This document shows positions 1 through 9,600 of a stretch of 21,928 bases of DNA, one piece after another. How positions within the stretch are numbered: position 1 is the stretch's first letter; each line of letters starts with the position of its first letter. The stretch is from positions 1-21,928 of the forward strand of contig CALCEJ010000135.1 in the NCBI GenBank assembly GCA_937900465.1, read 5' to 3'. Source of the DNA: an uncultured Bacteroidales bacterium. Its GTDB lineage: Bacteria; Bacteroidota; Bacteroidia; Bacteroidales; UBA932. The notes beneath the pieces are model-generated. The model did no database searches. It was not told the DNA's origin and saw only the letters and a list, made by a program, of their open reading frames with translations. A program made the translations under genes and the position numbers.

Positions 1-1
1 A

Positions 2-1621
2 TTAGGCATTGCCGCAATGGCAATGATGGCTCTTTCCTGCAACAAGGACAAGGGCGGCAAGGATGACATTGACATCGACAATATCGTCGAAGACGGTGTC
101 TATGTAGTCATTGGCGGCGAGGTCAAGGCCGAGTACGCAATGGCAAAGGGTATCAACGAGGCTGACAACCAGTCCCCCCGCGTCGGTATGTACGAGAAGT
201 ACATCGTCCTTGAAGCAGGTCAGGAGTTCACCCTTACCTACAAGGCCGGCGACGCTATGACCAAGTACGGCGCAACTCTTACTGAGTTCACCCCTACTGA
301 TTTCGGCAGCATTTATGCTGACAACCCTGCAATCCCCGTCCTCAAGGGCGCCCTTGTAGAAGGCGAATCCGCCCCTACGATGAAGGCCGGTGAGAAGGGT
401 CTGTATCACATCGTTCTCGACCTGAACCTGGACAAGAAGCTTGAGAATGCCCAGATCCTCGTTGCGAAGACCCAGTTGGGTGTCCGCGGCGGTATGAACA
501 GCTGGGGATTCACTGCACTCGAGGGTTCCGAGCTTTCCAATGCAGGAACAACCCTGACCATCACTGAGCAGGCCCTTCCCGCAAACGGCGAGTTCAAGTT
601 CGCTTACAACGGCGCGTGGAAGATCACCCTTGACACTGAAGGCGCAGTAAAGGCTAACACCAACCTTGGTGACGGCTGCAAGCCCGGCGGTGACAACATC
701 AAGGTTACCGATGCAGGTGTCTACACCATCACCCTTACCTACAAGCTCGCTGCAGGCGACATCGCCAACAGCTTCAATTACGAAGTCACGAGGACCGGTG
801 ACCTTGTTATCAAGGACGATCCCCGCACTTATATCGTAGGTCTCTCCGGCGGCAACCTCGAGTCCGGATGGGGCGCTCCCGACAAATCCTGCCGCGCTGA
901 ATTCAAGAGCACTACAGCCAGTGGAAACAGCACTACCGGTCAGTATGTCTTCGAGATTCCTGTCGTCAACATTCCTCTTGGAACGATGAAGATCCGTTTC
1001 TTCGCTCCCGAGAAGGCTGAGGCTAACAACGACGGTTGGTACGGCATCGGCCAGGTTGATGTTGAAGGCCTTGAGTATAGCGGCGATGACGGACAGGACT
1101 TCAATGTTACGAAGGACGGCGCTTATAAGGTTACCTTCACCCTTGACTGGGAGAATATGATGAAGTCCCTCGCTGTCAAGTTCGAGCGTATCGGCGACCT
1201 CCTCCTCGACCCCAGCACCTTCAAGGTAGGTGTTTCCGGCGGCGCCTGGATGGACGGCTCTACCACATATGGCTGGAATGATCCTTTCACAGATATTAAC
1301 GGAGTAACCACCCTTGCAACTTTCAAGTCCAAGGATATTACCGACAACGCCACGCTTGCAGGTACTTATGTCTGGGAGCTTGCATCCCTTCCTATTCCTG
1401 AGGGCTATGTCGAGTTCAAGCTCCGCTGCGGCGGTGACTGGGTAAAGGCTTCCGAATCTTCTGTAGAAGGCCTTGAGGGCTGCGCTTCCAACGAAACTAA
1501 CGATCCCAGCTGGGTCCTCCAGGAAGGCCACTCTGCCGCAGGCAACTACAAGGTTACCCTTACCATCGTTTGGAATGGTTCAAGCAGGGACAGCTTCAAC
1601 GCAAAGTTCGAAAAGCTTTAA
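2..1621 (+). CDS. SusE/SusF-like outer-membrane glycan-binding lipoprotein (5' end missing)
   Basis: The frame is open to the left edge, and hydrophobic residues (LGIAA) precede the first ATG at 17, so the true start lies outside the window and the protein begins inside its signal peptide. The lipobox is ALSC, followed by a Lys/Asp-rich stretch (NKDKGGKDDIDID) that resembles the surface-export signal of Bacteroidota lipoproteins. The rest, over 500 residues, looks like repeated beta-sandwich modules: strand patterns beginning GVRGGMNSWG, YIVGLSGG and FKVGVSGG recur, each ending in a KVTFTLDW or KVTLTIVW-type strand. This fits the starch-binding SusE/SusF family by architecture; the ligand is not known. 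It is separated from the next operon by a terminator and is probably the last gene of another Sus-like locus. Codon use is very uniform (Lys nearly always AAG, Asn AAC), which suggests high expression. Confidence 0.75.
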   Translation, partial: LGIAAMAMMALSCNKDKGGKDDIDIDNIVEDGVYVVIGGEVKAEYAMAKGINEADNQSPRVGMYEKYIVLEAGQEFTLTYKAGDAMTKYGATLTEFTPTDFGSIYADNPAIPVLKGALVEGESAPTMKAGEKGLYHIVLDLNLDKKLENAQILVAKTQLGVRGGMNSWGFTALEGSELSNAGTTLTITEQALPANGEFKFAYNGAWKITLDTEGAVKANTNLGDGCKPGGDNIKVTDAGVYTITLTYKLAAGDIANSFNYEVTRTGDLVIKDDPRTYIVGLSGGNLESGWGAPDKSCRAEFKSTTASGNSTTGQYVFEIPVVNIPLGTMKIRFFAPEKAEANNDGWYGIGQVDVEGLEYSGDDGQDFNVTKDGAYKVTFTLDWENMMKSLAVKFERIGDLLLDPSTFKVGVSGGAWMDGSTTYGWNDPFTDINGVTTLATFKSKDITDNATLAGTYVWELASLPIPEGYVEFKLRCGGDWVKASESSVEGLEGCASNETNDPSWVLQEGHSAAGNYKVTLTIVWNGSSRDSFNAKFEKL

Positions 1622-1645
1622 TCTCTGATCGGAACCTGTTTTACG

Positions 1646-1676
1646 GAGCCGGCCGCTGTGGCCGGCTCTTTTTTTT
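1646..1676 (+). terminator. Rho-independent terminator after the SusE/F-like gene
   Basis: A perfect 9-bp stem, GAGCCGGCC (1646-1654) with GGCCGGCTC (1660-1668), closes a 5-nt loop (GCTGT) and is followed at once by eight T residues (1669-1676). It starts 25 nt after the stop codon. Its last T residues also form part of the -33 element of the next promoter. Confidence 0.95.
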
Positions 1677-1704
1677 GTTATGTCGGGAGAAATGTATATT
1701 TTTG
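1674..1704 (+). promoter_or_regulatory. Bacteroidales-type promoter of the GH13-GH26 operon
   Basis: TTTG at 1674-1677, a 19-nt spacer and TATTTTTG at 1697-1704 match the Bacteroides sigma-ABfr consensus (TTTG, about 19-20 nt, TAnnTTTG). Transcription would begin near 1708-1712, leaving a leader of about 15 nt before the ATG at 1725. It is the only match noticed on the plus strand just ahead of the eight-gene unit. Confidence 0.75.
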
Positions 1705-1724
1705 AAAGACATAAACGAAATGCT

Positions 1725-4139
1725 ATGAAACGTTTCTTCGGAATGGCGCTGACGGTAACGGCTATACTGGTCGCGCTCTGCTGTAAAAAGGACAATAACG
1801 GGATTGATGTGGACGGACTCGTGACCGACGAACCTTCCGCCTGGTCAATCATAGGGACCATCGGCGGTGCAAACTGGAATTCGGATATCACGTTGAATCT
1901 CAGTACGGACGAGGGTTGGTGTGTCGCAAAAAACGTCGCCATTGCTGCCGGAGAGCAGTTCAAATTCCGTAAGGATAAGGGCTGGGACGAGAATCTGGGT
2001 TACGGCGAGTATAAGAAGGACAAGGCGAACCTAGTATCTGAGGGCGAGAAGCTTTTCCTCTCCCCGGGTGGCGGCAACATCTCGCTTCTGGGGGGAGCGT
2101 ATGATATCTGGCTCGCTCCGGATATCCCCATCGCCTATATTCTCAAGGCCGGAGAGAAGTTCACTCACGCGGCCGAGGGCATTATGGACAAGGGCGGAGA
2201 TCTTCACGGTGATACCGGAACACTCCAGCCTTCTGGGAAGAAATCCGGACTTACCTATCAGATCAACGTTTACAGCTTCGCTGATTCGGACGGTGACGGA
2301 TGGGGTGACTTCCAGGGCATCATAGACCATCTTGACTACCTTGACGCCCTTGGCGTCTCCGGTATTTGGCTGTCTCCTATCCAGGCCTCCCAGTCCTATC
2401 ACGCATACGATATCAAGGACTACTATTCCGTTAATCCTGTCTATGGCGGAAAGGATGCGACATCGGCCCAGGCCGAGGCTAAATTCAAAGAGCTCATCGC
2501 CGCTGCGAAGGAGAAGAACATCGAAATCTACCTGGACTATGTCCTGAATCACTCGGGAGACCAGAATCCCTGGTTCAAGAAGGCGCTCGAGGGGGATGAA
2601 AAGTACAGCGACTATTATGTCATTTCGGATCATCCTACAAACAAGGATAACGACAGCCGGAACACTTCCATTGACAACTTCGCCGGCCAGACCGGTTACG
2701 GAATGGGCGGATGGCACTCTGCCGCGAAGGGGAACTCCGGATATACGGGAACGCTTCATTTCCTGCTGGATGTCTCGAACGCATCGGCTCCGAAGCTTAC
2801 GGTCACAAAGACTGACGCATCCCCTGAGAACAGCAATACGGATACTTCCGTGAACTGGTTTATCTGGGAAAACAACGCGAGGAGGATGTACAAGACTTCG
2901 GACAATGTCTACGAGATTACGCTGAACATCAACAATGACTGGGGTGTGCTTGTCCGAAGCAGTGACAAGGAATGGGGCAACTACAAGTGGGGCGCCAGGG
3001 CCGGCGACCAGTCCATCACATTCGGGACCCCTAAGACCCTTGTCAACGGAGATGCCGCCAACGACATCATCTTCTCCAGCGACGTCTTATGGTACTTCGG
3101 CAGCTTCGACGCCTCTATGCCGGACCTTAACTATGGGCCATACACTTCCTGCGCTGAATCTCCTGCGTTCATCGACCTTGCGGCATCGGCCGATAAATGG
3201 ATCAATATGGGCATCGGAGGTCTCCGCCTCGACGCCGTTATGTGGATATACCAGTGCAACGCGACGGCGAACGCCGCTTTCCTTTCCGCCTGGTATGACC
3301 ACTGCAACGCAACCTACAAGGCCGCCGGAGGGGAGGGTGATTTCTTTATGGTGGGCGAGGCCTATGACTACGATGCGACAAAGGTAGGCCCATACTACAA
3401 GGGCCTTCCAGCCTGCTTCGATTTCGCCTTCTACGGAACCCTCAAGGACCGGATAGCTAAAGCCAAAGGGTATGATTTTGCAGGTGTATATAACGGTATC
3501 GTCCGTAATTACCAAAACGGATACAATGCCCGCCTGTATGAGCACTCGAGCGGAATGATCGAGGTTCCGAAGCTCTCGAACCATGACGAAGACCGCGTGG
3601 GGTCAGACCTTGGAAAGAATCCGCAGAAGATGCGCCTTGCAGCAGCCCTTCTTCTGACCGTCCCCGGCAAGAGTTTCATCTATCAGGGCGAGGAGCTGGG
3701 CTACACGGGAACCAAGGCAAACGGTGACCAGAACGTCCGGCAGCCCATCCTTTGGGAAAAGGGCGGGAAGGTTCCTTCTTCCTGGAGCAGCTTCGACAAG
3801 AGCATCCTGAAGGATGACATCTCCGTTGAGGCCCAATCCGAAGACCCCCGTTCGCTCCTTTCTATGTACCGGGCCTTCTCGTACGCCCGCAATGTCCATC
3901 CTGCCCTGTATTCCGGCACCCTTGAGCCGTATTCGACCAAGGCAAATGAAGTGGGATCCTGGAAGCTCACCGGCTCTGGAGAGGAACTGTTAGTCTTCCA
4001 TAACTTCGGCGCCGCCCCTGTCTCTGTCGAGACCGACGAAGACCTTTCGAAACTCGTCATTGCGAACGGCAACGTCTCATATGAAAACGGGACACTCTCA
4101 CTTCCGGCGTACTCATCTGTTGTATATCAGTTAAAATGA
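1725..4139 (+). CDS. GH13 alpha-amylase, SusG-like, with an added N-terminal SusE-type binding module
   Basis: This predicted lipoprotein (804 aa) hydrolyses alpha-1,4-glucans. I chose the ATG at 1725 over an in-frame ATG at 1680 because 1680 lies upstream of the predicted -7 element and would put polar residues before the signal peptide; from 1725 it reads MKRFFGMALTVTAILVALCC, with the acylated Cys at 19 or 20. Residues about 38-140 (WSIIGTIGGANWNSD onward) resemble a SusE/SusF starch-binding module. The GH13 barrel follows from about 176: region I DYVLNH (271-276), region II GLRLDA with nucleophile D503, region III FMVGEA with acid/base E545, region IV SNHDED with D621. Residues about 320-455 form a Trp/Tyr-rich insertion in domain B, where SusG carries CBM58. 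The acidic residues after the Cys suggest surface exposure. It is first in the operon. Family assignment is firm; exact substrate is inferred. Confidence 0.93.
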   Translation: MKRFFGMALTVTAILVALCCKKDNNGIDVDGLVTDEPSAWSIIGTIGGANWNSDITLNLSTDEGWCVAKNVAIAAGEQFKFRKDKGWDENLGYGEYKKDKANLVSEGEKLFLSPGGGNISLLGGAYDIWLAPDIPIAYILKAGEKFTHAAEGIMDKGGDLHGDTGTLQPSGKKSGLTYQINVYSFADSDGDGWGDFQGIIDHLDYLDALGVSGIWLSPIQASQSYHAYDIKDYYSVNPVYGGKDATSAQAEAKFKELIAAAKEKNIEIYLDYVLNHSGDQNPWFKKALEGDEKYSDYYVISDHPTNKDNDSRNTSIDNFAGQTGYGMGGWHSAAKGNSGYTGTLHFLLDVSNASAPKLTVTKTDASPENSNTDTSVNWFIWENNARRMYKTSDNVYEITLNINNDWGVLVRSSDKEWGNYKWGARAGDQSITFGTPKTLVNGDAANDIIFSSDVLWYFGSFDASMPDLNYGPYTSCAESPAFIDLAASADKWINMGIGGLRLDAVMWIYQCNATANAAFLSAWYDHCNATYKAAGGEGDFFMVGEAYDYDATKVGPYYKGLPACFDFAFYGTLKDRIAKAKGYDFAGVYNGIVRNYQNGYNARLYEHSSGMIEVPKLSNHDEDRVGSDLGKNPQKMRLAAALLLTVPGKSFIYQGEELGYTGTKANGDQNVRQPILWEKGGKVPSSWSSFDKSILKDDISVEAQSEDPRSLLSMYRAFSYARNVHPALYSGTLEPYSTKANEVGSWKLTGSGEELLVFHNFGAAPVSVETDEDLSKLVIANGNVSYENGTLSLPAYSSVVYQLK

Positions 4140-4143
4140 ATAT

Positions 4144-5337
4144 ATGAGATTAAGACTTTCCCTCTTCCTTGTCCTCTTATCTGCCTTGCCCGTCCTTTTT
4201 TCCTGCGACGGGACTGACGACGGGAAGGACAAAGGAGAGAAATCCTATGTCAGGCCTTCTCTTACAGACAAAAATGCAACGCAGAAGACAAAGGCTCTCT
4301 ACGAGAACCTCATCGACCTGAGGGAAAAGGGAACCCTTTTCGGCGCCCAGGTCCCTACCGAATACGGACTTTCCGGAGGAAAGCTCTGGTACGACGACGG
4401 CTCAGCCTCCAATTCGGATACAAAGATCCTTTGCGGGAGCAACCCGGCCGTATGCGGTTGGGATATCTCCTACATCGAGCTTGATTCCGACAAGAATATC
4501 GACGGAGAGCTCTTCTCGACCATCAGGACCCATATCACCGCCTCCTACAACCGGGGCGCGGTCAATACCGTCTGCTGGCATTGTACAAACCCCAGGTCTA
4601 TGGGAAATGCCTGGGATGGAACCCGGGCGGTTTATACCATCATTCCAGGGGGAGAAAAGCACGAGATGTTCAAGGGGTGGCTGGACAAGGTGGCCGCGTT
4701 CTTCTCGACACTGAAAACCCCGGACGGGGACCTTATCCCCCTTATCTTCCGCCCCTGGCACGAACATACCGGATCCGGATTCTGGTGGGGAAAGGGTAAC
4801 GCCTCGATGGATGAGTTCGTTGCCCTGTGGCAGTTTACCGTTGACTATCTCAGGAACGAGAAGGGGCTTCACAACCTGATATTTGCATATTCTCCGGATA
4901 TGGTCCATATCTACTCGCGTGATGCATATATGGAATACTGGCCTGGTGATGAATACGTTGACATACTTGGGCTTGATGCATATGACCGCGACGGCGCAGA
5001 TTATGGGCACAAATGCCTCCAGTTGTGCCGGCTTGGAAACGTAATCGCCACGGAGAGGGCGAAGATATTCGCCCTGACGGAAACCGGCCTGGAGAACAAC
5101 TCCCCGGAGCACTCCAAGTACTACAACAAGAACTGGTGGACCCGGATGCTCTATAAGGTGATAGACGGAACGGAGGTAAGTTTCGCCCTTGTATGGAGAA
5201 ACGGGGGTATGCCGGAGGACGGCAGCCACTATTTCAATGCCTGGAAGGGCTGTTACAGTGAGGCGGACTTCCTGAAGTTCGCGGAGTATGACAAAGTCCT
5301 CTTCGAGGATGACCTTCCTTCAATGTACTCGAGGTGA
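4144..5337 (+). CDS. GH26 endo-beta-mannanase-like lipoprotein (first copy)
   Basis: Glycoside hydrolase family 26 retaining enzyme, 397 aa; most members cut beta-1,4-mannan internally, but the family also includes lichenases and beta-1,3-xylanases. The signal peptide ends in VLFSC (Cys21), followed by DGTDDGKDKGE, an acid-rich stretch fitting surface display. The catalytic acid/base is E207 in FRPWHEHTG and the nucleophile E313 in ALTETGLEN; other family landmarks are GWDISY (105-110), FWWGKG (213-218) and LGLDAY (275-280). The ATG lies 4 nt after the GH13 stop and its TGA overlaps the next start, so translation is probably coupled. A paralogue closes the same operon. Family membership is certain from the two catalytic motifs; the preferred glycan is not. 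Confidence 0.92.
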   Translation: MRLRLSLFLVLLSALPVLFSCDGTDDGKDKGEKSYVRPSLTDKNATQKTKALYENLIDLREKGTLFGAQVPTEYGLSGGKLWYDDGSASNSDTKILCGSNPAVCGWDISYIELDSDKNIDGELFSTIRTHITASYNRGAVNTVCWHCTNPRSMGNAWDGTRAVYTIIPGGEKHEMFKGWLDKVAAFFSTLKTPDGDLIPLIFRPWHEHTGSGFWWGKGNASMDEFVALWQFTVDYLRNEKGLHNLIFAYSPDMVHIYSRDAYMEYWPGDEYVDILGLDAYDRDGADYGHKCLQLCRLGNVIATERAKIFALTETGLENNSPEHSKYYNKNWWTRMLYKVIDGTEVSFALVWRNGGMPEDGSHYFNAWKGCYSEADFLKFAEYDKVLFEDDLPSMYSR

Positions 5338-6635
5338 TGAAGAGGGCTCTTCTCATATACACCGTTCTGATTGCCGTTTCCTGCAGCGTCAACCCTGACC
5401 GTGAAGCCGTACGCGCCTATATCCGGGACGCGTGGGATTCTACCCTGCGGTACAATCCGACGGATACGGCGAGCCTTCTTGGAATGCCTGTGCCGTACAC
5501 CGTCCCCTGCACCTCGGGAATGTTCGATGAGCTGTACTACTGGGATACGTTCTTCACGAACGAAGGGCTGATTGCGGACGGGCGTCCGGAACTTGCAAAA
5601 AACAACACTGAAGATATCCTGTCGCTGGTTGACCGCTTCGGTTATATGCCCAACGGCAACCGAACCTGGTATCTTTCCCGCTCCCAGCCCCCGTTCCTTG
5701 CCCTTATGGTAAACAGTGTGTATGAGGCGACGGAAGACGAGCAGTGGCTTTCCCGGGCGATACCTGTCATCGAAAAAGAATACGGGTTCTGGATGGGGGA
5801 GAGACTTGCCCCCTGCGGACTCAACCGTTACTCCGGGAGCCCCTCTGACGAGCTTGTAGAGGAATTTATAACAACTGCGGGGAAAAGGCTCGGTACGGAT
5901 TTCCGTTCCACAGGACTGTCCCCGGAGGAATTGGATAAATTCGGCCGGGACTGTGTCGCAGAGTGTGAATCCGGATGGGATTTCAACCCGAGGTTCGACC
6001 GCCGCTGCGGCGATTTCTGCCCGGTGGACCTTAACTCGCTGCTGTATCGTACGGAAACCCTGATGGCGGAATTCACGGCTATGACGGGCGATCCGGGAAA
6101 GACAGAGCTCTGGAAATCCCGTGCGGAGAGGCGGCGGGCTCTTATGCAGAATCTTTTATTCGACCCGGAAAGAGACGGCTATTTCGACTACGACTATGTG
6201 AACGATACCCGCTCTGATGTGGTTTCTGCGGCGGTGTTCGCCCTTCTTTTCTCCGGCGCTGCGGACAAGGCCGTTGCGGAGAAGATAAAAAGGACCCTGG
6301 ATGTCCTGGAATGTCCGTCGGGGCTTTCTGTGACAGAAGACGGAAACTATCCCTATGTTTATCAATGGGCATATCCTAACGCCTGGCCGCCGACGACATA
6401 TATCGCGGTTATGGGCCTTATGGACTATGGCTACCGTGACGATGCTCTCCGCATCGCGGAAAAGTATGTAGATGCACAGACGGAGTGTTTCCGCCGGACC
6501 GGTCAGCTTTGGGAGAAGATTCGCGCTACGGACGGAACGATGCCCGAGGACAGGGAATATACGACTCCGGCAATGATGGGCTGGACCGCCGGTACGTATG
6601 TAGTGCTGGATGAATTGCTTAAGAATTCAAAATGA
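5337..6635 (+). CDS. GH37-like (trehalase-family) glycosidase lipoprotein
   Basis: The (alpha/alpha)6-barrel trehalase family is recognisable from FDELYYWDTFF (63-73), GYMPNGNRTWYLSRSQPP (102-119) and ESGWDFNPRF (211-220, general acid D215). The general base would be E393 in LWEKI. I prefer the ATG at 5337 (432 aa), which overlaps the GH26 stop as TGATG, over GTG at 5334. The lipobox is AVSC (Cys16), followed by SVNPDREA without an acidic cluster, so it probably stays on the periplasmic side. Two family signatures are altered: the usual QWDxPNGWxP is QWAYPNAWPP (343-352), and the glycine-rich loop before the final Glu-Tyr is replaced by a short non-glycine stretch. It may therefore act on something other than trehalose. 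Trehalase would be an odd partner for GH26; the context suggests an oligosaccharide-trimming role, which is inference. Confidence 0.82.
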   Translation: MKRALLIYTVLIAVSCSVNPDREAVRAYIRDAWDSTLRYNPTDTASLLGMPVPYTVPCTSGMFDELYYWDTFFTNEGLIADGRPELAKNNTEDILSLVDRFGYMPNGNRTWYLSRSQPPFLALMVNSVYEATEDEQWLSRAIPVIEKEYGFWMGERLAPCGLNRYSGSPSDELVEEFITTAGKRLGTDFRSTGLSPEELDKFGRDCVAECESGWDFNPRFDRRCGDFCPVDLNSLLYRTETLMAEFTAMTGDPGKTELWKSRAERRRALMQNLLFDPERDGYFDYDYVNDTRSDVVSAAVFALLFSGAADKAVAEKIKRTLDVLECPSGLSVTEDGNYPYVYQWAYPNAWPPTTYIAVMGLMDYGYRDDALRIAEKYVDAQTECFRRTGQLWEKIRATDGTMPEDREYTTPAMMGWTAGTYVVLDELLKNSK

Positions 6636-9600
6636 TTACGGATATGATTAAAAGGGTAGCACTGGCAGTCGCCGCCCTTCTCGCGGCTACGACGCTTGCC
6701 TTCGCCCAGACAAGGCGGATAAGCGGAGTCTGTCTCGACTCCGACGGTATTCCGCTTCCGGGCGTCGTGGTGAGTATCAGCGGGACATCGACAGGTGAGA
6801 TTTGCGGCCCTGACGGAACCTTCACTATTTCCGCCCCCGTGGGCTCCACCCTGCTGTTTGAGTATCTCGGATACGAGACGGCGAAAGTCCCGGTCGCCCC
6901 TGAGACTACGGACGTAACCGTCAGGCTTGAACTTGCGTACGAGGACCTTGAGGACGTCGTCGTCGTGGGCTATGGCGCCGTCAAGAAGAGTGACCTCACC
7001 GGAAGTGTCGCAACCGTTAAAATGGAGTCCATTATGGACATACCCGCGACTTCTGTGGACGGAATGCTGCAGGGACGCGCTGCCGGTCTTCAGGTCCTCA
7101 ATAACTCCCAGGACCCCGGCTCGGGCTCCATCGTCCGTATCCGCGGAAACTCGTCCATTAACGGTTCCAACACGCCTCTTGTCGTGGTTAACGGTTTTCC
7201 GATGGGAGACGCCGGCGCCCTTACGCAGATCAATCCTTCGGACATCTCCTCCGTAGAAATCCTAAAGGACGCCTCCGCTTCCGCAATCTACGGCTCCCGC
7301 GGTGCAAACGGCGTCATCCTTATCACAACCCGTCAGGCCGATGAAGGCAGCGCCCGGGTCTCCGTAAAGCACCAGACAACGATAAGCCAGCTTTCTGACC
7401 GTGTGGATATCTGGTACGATCCTATGCTGATGGCCCAGGTTACCAATGAAGAGATGGTTAACGCCGGCCTGAACGCCCCGTATATAGGCCAGACCGTTGG
7501 CGGAATCTACTATCCTTCTCTTATGGAGATTCAGGAAGGTGGATGGTCGAATACGGACTGGGTGAGCCTCTGCCTCAGGACTCCCGTAGTCAACACGACG
7601 ACCGTGTCCATCTCCGGCGCTACGGCGAAATCCTCCCTGAATGCGAACCTTAACTACTTCAACGACCAGGGAATCTACAAAAAGGACGGGTATGGCCGTT
7701 TCAATGCCAATGTGGGCTATAACTACAAGCTGTTCAACAATGTGACGCTGTCAACATATACGGTTTTCTCCGTCACGGACCGTAATGTGATGAACGGGCT
7801 TGAATATGGGCGCAACCCCCTCTGGCCCGTATATGACGAGGACGGCAATCCCTGGAGGAGCGGAGCTACGGACTTCAGCCATCCGCTCGTTCGCCTCAGC
7901 GATTTCCACGACAGGATAAAGGGACGGGACATACTTACTTCCGCCGCCCTTGACTGGGAAATAATAAAGGGACTTACCCTCCATACCCAACTGGACTACC
8001 GCTACAAGACTACCGTCGAGGACGTCTACGAGTCAAGGACGACCTCCCAGGACGCCTACGACAACGGAGGTATTGCAAAAATCAACGACACCTTCTACAA
8101 CGACATCCAGACTGAAACCTACCTTACCTGGACAAAGTCCGTCGGCGAGGCCCATAACCTTTCGCTGATGGCCGGCCACTCCTATAACTGGGAGCAGAAC
8201 CGGGGGCTCTATACTACTGCAAGAGGCTTTGTGAACGATGTCCTTGGGAATGAAAATATGAACGCCAGCGACCCGGCGCTCCGCCAAATCTACAATGACG
8301 GATATTATGTCGCGAAGCTCCTCTCCTTCTACGGAAGGGCGAACTATTCGCTGCTGGACAGATATCTTTTCACCTTCACGATGAGGGCTGACGGATCTAC
8401 AAAATTCGGAAAGAACAACAAGTGGGGTTACTTCCCTTCGGGCGCCGTCAGCTGGAAGATGCATAAGGAGCCTTGGATGGAAGACATCGACTGGCTCAGC
8501 GAATTAAAGTGGAGGGTCAGTTACGGCGTTTCCGGAAACCAGGGCATCAACTCGTACCAGACGCTTGATCAGTACGGAATGGAGAAGTATTGGCATAACG
8601 GTTCGTGGGTGACAGTCATCGGACCGGGCTTTGAAGAGGGCCGTACCGGTGCGAATGACCGCTACTTTGTCTGGGGCGGTATTATGAACCCTGACCTGAG
8701 GTGGGAGACTACGGCCCAGGCGGACCTCGGCGTGGATGCATCCTTTTTCAACAGCCGGCTCCGCGTAACGGCGGATATCTATCATAAGGATACATACAAT
8801 CTTCTCCGTGAAAAGTATCTTCCGCTGAGTTCCAGCTATGATAAGATATGGGTCAATGACGGAAGGGTGCTCAACCGCGGGGTAGAACTCTCCGTGGGCG
8901 GCGATATCATCTCCACCCGCGACTGGCATTTCTCCGCCGAGGCGATTTATTCCGCGAACCGGAACAAGGTTATGAACCTTGGAGATGCGATCTCGAGCGG
9001 ACTTTCCCAGGATGAACTGAACGGATTCTTCTATGAGGTAACCGGACCGGCAATAGCGATGTTCAACCAGAATGCGAGCATCCTTGCCGAGGGAATGCCG
9101 ATGAACATTTTCTACGGCTATGAGGTCGACGGCATCATCCAGGAGGACGAGAATCCTGGATTCATCGACCCGTCAGCTCTCCTGGACCGTCCCGGAGAAC
9201 TGAAATACGTAGACCAGGACGGAGACTTTGCGATAACCTCGAAGGACCGTGTCATCATAGGCGACCCCAATCCGGACTTCACCGCCAGTCTCAATCTCCA
9301 TCTCTCCTGGAAGGAATTGAGCCTCAATGTGTTCCTATACGGTGTTTACGGTAACGACGTCGTTTATAACGGCTATACTTACAGCCCCCGCGTAAAGGCG
9401 AAAAGATGGACTGTGGATAATCCTACGAATGATTTTCCCAGCCTGAACAGTATCCGGCAGTACTATCTTTCGGACTATTTCATCCAGGACGGCTCGTTCC
9501 TCAGGATCCAGAATGTGAACCTCTCCTACGACTGGAAACCGGAAGTGAAATGGATAGGGAACGTCCGTTTCTCCCTGTCGGTAGACAACCTTGCCACATT

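Noticed and set aside
2..1531. 509-codon open frame on the minus strand opposite the SusE/F-like gene
   Set aside because: Its length follows from the biased codons of the plus-strand gene. The product has no recognisable domain, no plausible promoter was seen, and the plus-strand protein has a lipobox and modular repeats.
1680..1724. Earlier ATG start for the GH13 gene
   Set aside because: It lies before the predicted transcription start and would place a charged extension ahead of the lipoprotein signal peptide.
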